Source: Clostridium_AD frigoriphilum (GTDB lineage Bacteria > Bacillota > Clostridia > Clostridiales > Clostridiaceae). From it: 64,000 nt of DNA. Location: assembly GCF_036541405.1 (NCBI RefSeq), contig NZ_JAZHFS010000012.1, positions 91,559 to 155,558 of the forward strand, written 5' to 3'. The notes below the pieces were generated by a model. It was not told where the DNA came from. It ran no database searches and saw only the letters and a program-made list of their open reading frames with translations. Below are positions 62,873 through 64,000 of this stretch, one piece after another (positions within the stretch are counted from its first letter, which is position 1; every line of letters starts with the position of its first letter). Both the position numbers and the translations under genes were made by a program.

Positions 62873-63814
62873 TTGAAAGCGATGATTAAACAAAAGAACA
62901 CATCGAAACGTTTAGATAAAAAGGTAAAAATTAGCAAGAAAGATTTACATGATTATTATTGGGCTTATCTTATGATAGCACCTACAATAATAGGACTTAT
63001 TATATTAAATATATGGCCGTTAATTCAAACTATTTATTTAAGTTTTAATAAAACTAGTGATTTTGGTCTTAATCAGTGGGTCGGGTTAGATAATTATAAA
63101 CAGATGTTTTCAGACCCTGCTGTATGGCAAGCAACTTTGAATACACTAAAATATACTGTAATTTCAGTTCCTATCGGTGTTATTCTTTCTTTAGGTATTG
63201 CAGTACTACTTAATTCTAAGATAAAAGGTAAAACTATATATCGTACAATCTATTTTCTACCTATGGTTTCAGCACCGGCAGCTATAGCTATGGTTTGGAG
63301 ATGGCTTTATAGTTCGGATTTCGGTTTGTTTAACTACTTGCTTTCTTTCGTTGGTGTAAAAGGACCCAATTGGCTTACAAATCCAAAACTTGCGCTTTTA
63401 TCTATAATAGTAGTAGGAATATGGAGTTATCTAGGTTACAATATGATTATTTTACTTGCAGGGCTGCAGGAAATACCAAAAAGTTTTTATGAAGCAGCTA
63501 AAATTGATGGAGCAGGTCCTATTAGGCAGTTTTTCGCAATTACTTTTCCATTAATATCACCAACAATGTTTTTTGTTGTCATTACTTCTATGATAACCGG
63601 ATTACAAGTATTTGATTTGATATTTATGATGATTAGTAAATCAAATGCAGTTATGGAGTCTACTCAATCTTTAGTGTACTTATTCTATAATTATTCATTC
63701 GTAATGAATGACAAAGGTTATGGTTCAACTATAGTAGTACTGTTATTAGCAATAATTTTAGTGATAACTGCAGTTCAACTTAAATTACAGAAAAAATGGG
63801 TTCATTATGAATAA
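62873..63814 (+). CDS. Sugar ABC transporter permease (MalF/UgpA-like)
   Basis: A 313-residue permease with six membrane segments. It carries the coupling loop E-A-A-K-I-D-G-A-G-P near residue 204. The start is TTG 62873 with GGAGGGG 6 bases upstream. It pairs with the partial permease at 63836, and no ATPase is inside the window; such importers often share one elsewhere. Confidence 0.88.
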   Translation: MKAMIKQKNTSKRLDKKVKISKKDLHDYYWAYLMIAPTIIGLIILNIWPLIQTIYLSFNKTSDFGLNQWVGLDNYKQMFSDPAVWQATLNTLKYTVISVPIGVILSLGIAVLLNSKIKGKTIYRTIYFLPMVSAPAAIAMVWRWLYSSDFGLFNYLLSFVGVKGPNWLTNPKLALLSIIVVGIWSYLGYNMIILLAGLQEIPKSFYEAAKIDGAGPIRQFFAITFPLISPTMFFVVITSMITGLQVFDLIFMMISKSNAVMESTQSLVYLFYNYSFVMNDKGYGSTIVVLLLAIILVITAVQLKLQKKWVHYE

Positions 63815-63835
63815 CTTCAAGGGGAGGTATAACTT

Positions 63836-64000
63836 ATGAAAGGAAAATTAAAATCAAGCAATTTAATTGTTCACATAATTCTTATAATAGGTGCGATTGC
63901 AATGCTAATTCCATTTATATGGATGATACTAACTTCTTTAAAAACACTTACAGAGTCAACGTCATTACCAGTTACTATTATGCCTAAAAGTTTTAAATGG
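63836..64000 (+). CDS. Sugar ABC transporter permease (MalG/UgpE-like), partial
   Basis: The first 55 codons of the second permease, cut by the right edge. A hydrophobic first segment is followed by P-F-I-W-M-I-L-T-S-L-K, which is the typical MalG N-terminal motif. GGGGAGGT precedes ATG 63836. Confidence 0.8.
   Translation, partial: MKGKLKSSNLIVHIILIIGAIAMLIPFIWMILTSLKTLTESTSLPVTIMPKSFKW

Overview
The window looks like a chromosome segment of a Clostridium-type Firmicute. Base composition is strongly AT-rich, Shine-Dalgarno sites are of the AGGAGGTG type, TTG and GTG starts are frequent, intrinsic terminators with U-tracts are common, and arginine is mostly AGA. I see no rRNA, tRNA, CRISPR array, transposase or prophage module.

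Sulfur dominates the left 24 kb. Bases 180-5239 hold a compact operon: a ThiS-like sulfur carrier with a C-terminal extension, a ThiF-like adenylyltransferase, a JAMM metalloprotease, a siroheme sulfite reductase fused to a TusA domain, and an O-acetylhomoserine sulfhydrylase. This set matches the protein-thiocarboxylate homocysteine pathway (HcyS/HcyF/HcyD/Sir/MetY) known from Wolinella succinogenes. After glgB, gltBD and an SGNH hydrolase, a second operon (14973-24039) encodes a ROK regulator, a sulfonate/sulfate-type ABC importer, CysC, AprA, AprB, CysD and CysN. Together the two operons would carry sulfate to APS, sulfite, carrier-bound sulfide and homocysteine. A second metY lies at 46783 behind a clear SAM-I riboswitch. 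A DsrE-like protein, LarE, and an aminotransferase whose promoter closely resembles that of the riboswitch-controlled metY add to the sulfur theme.

The middle holds an ABC-class ATPase behind a possible attenuator, threonine aldolase, pyruvate carboxylase, a GPH sugar transporter with a LacI regulator, and a polyphosphate locus: ppx, a degenerate ppx-like gene and ppk. Three TTAA-type hexamers at 11-bp spacing lie in front of that operon and resemble a Pho box. An EAL-CBS-GGDEF protein, a phospholipase C-like protein, a DUF4041-like coiled-coil protein and a MecA-N-type penicillin-binding protein follow.

The right third holds larE/larA, an aminotransferase, an oxidoreductase/isomerase sugar operon with an AraC regulator, an AEC transporter, a polysaccharide deacetylase, a broken MBOAT acyltransferase locus, the dsrE-like gene with a probable CTG start, a second AraC regulator and the first part of a sugar ABC importer that runs off the right edge.

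The best candidates for new biology are the extended sulfur carrier and its operon, the Pho-like box at the polyphosphate operon, the attenuator-like leader at 24232-24338, and a GC-rich structured intergenic element (42008-42091) that shares an exact 22-bp word with a palindromic terminator 18 kb away.
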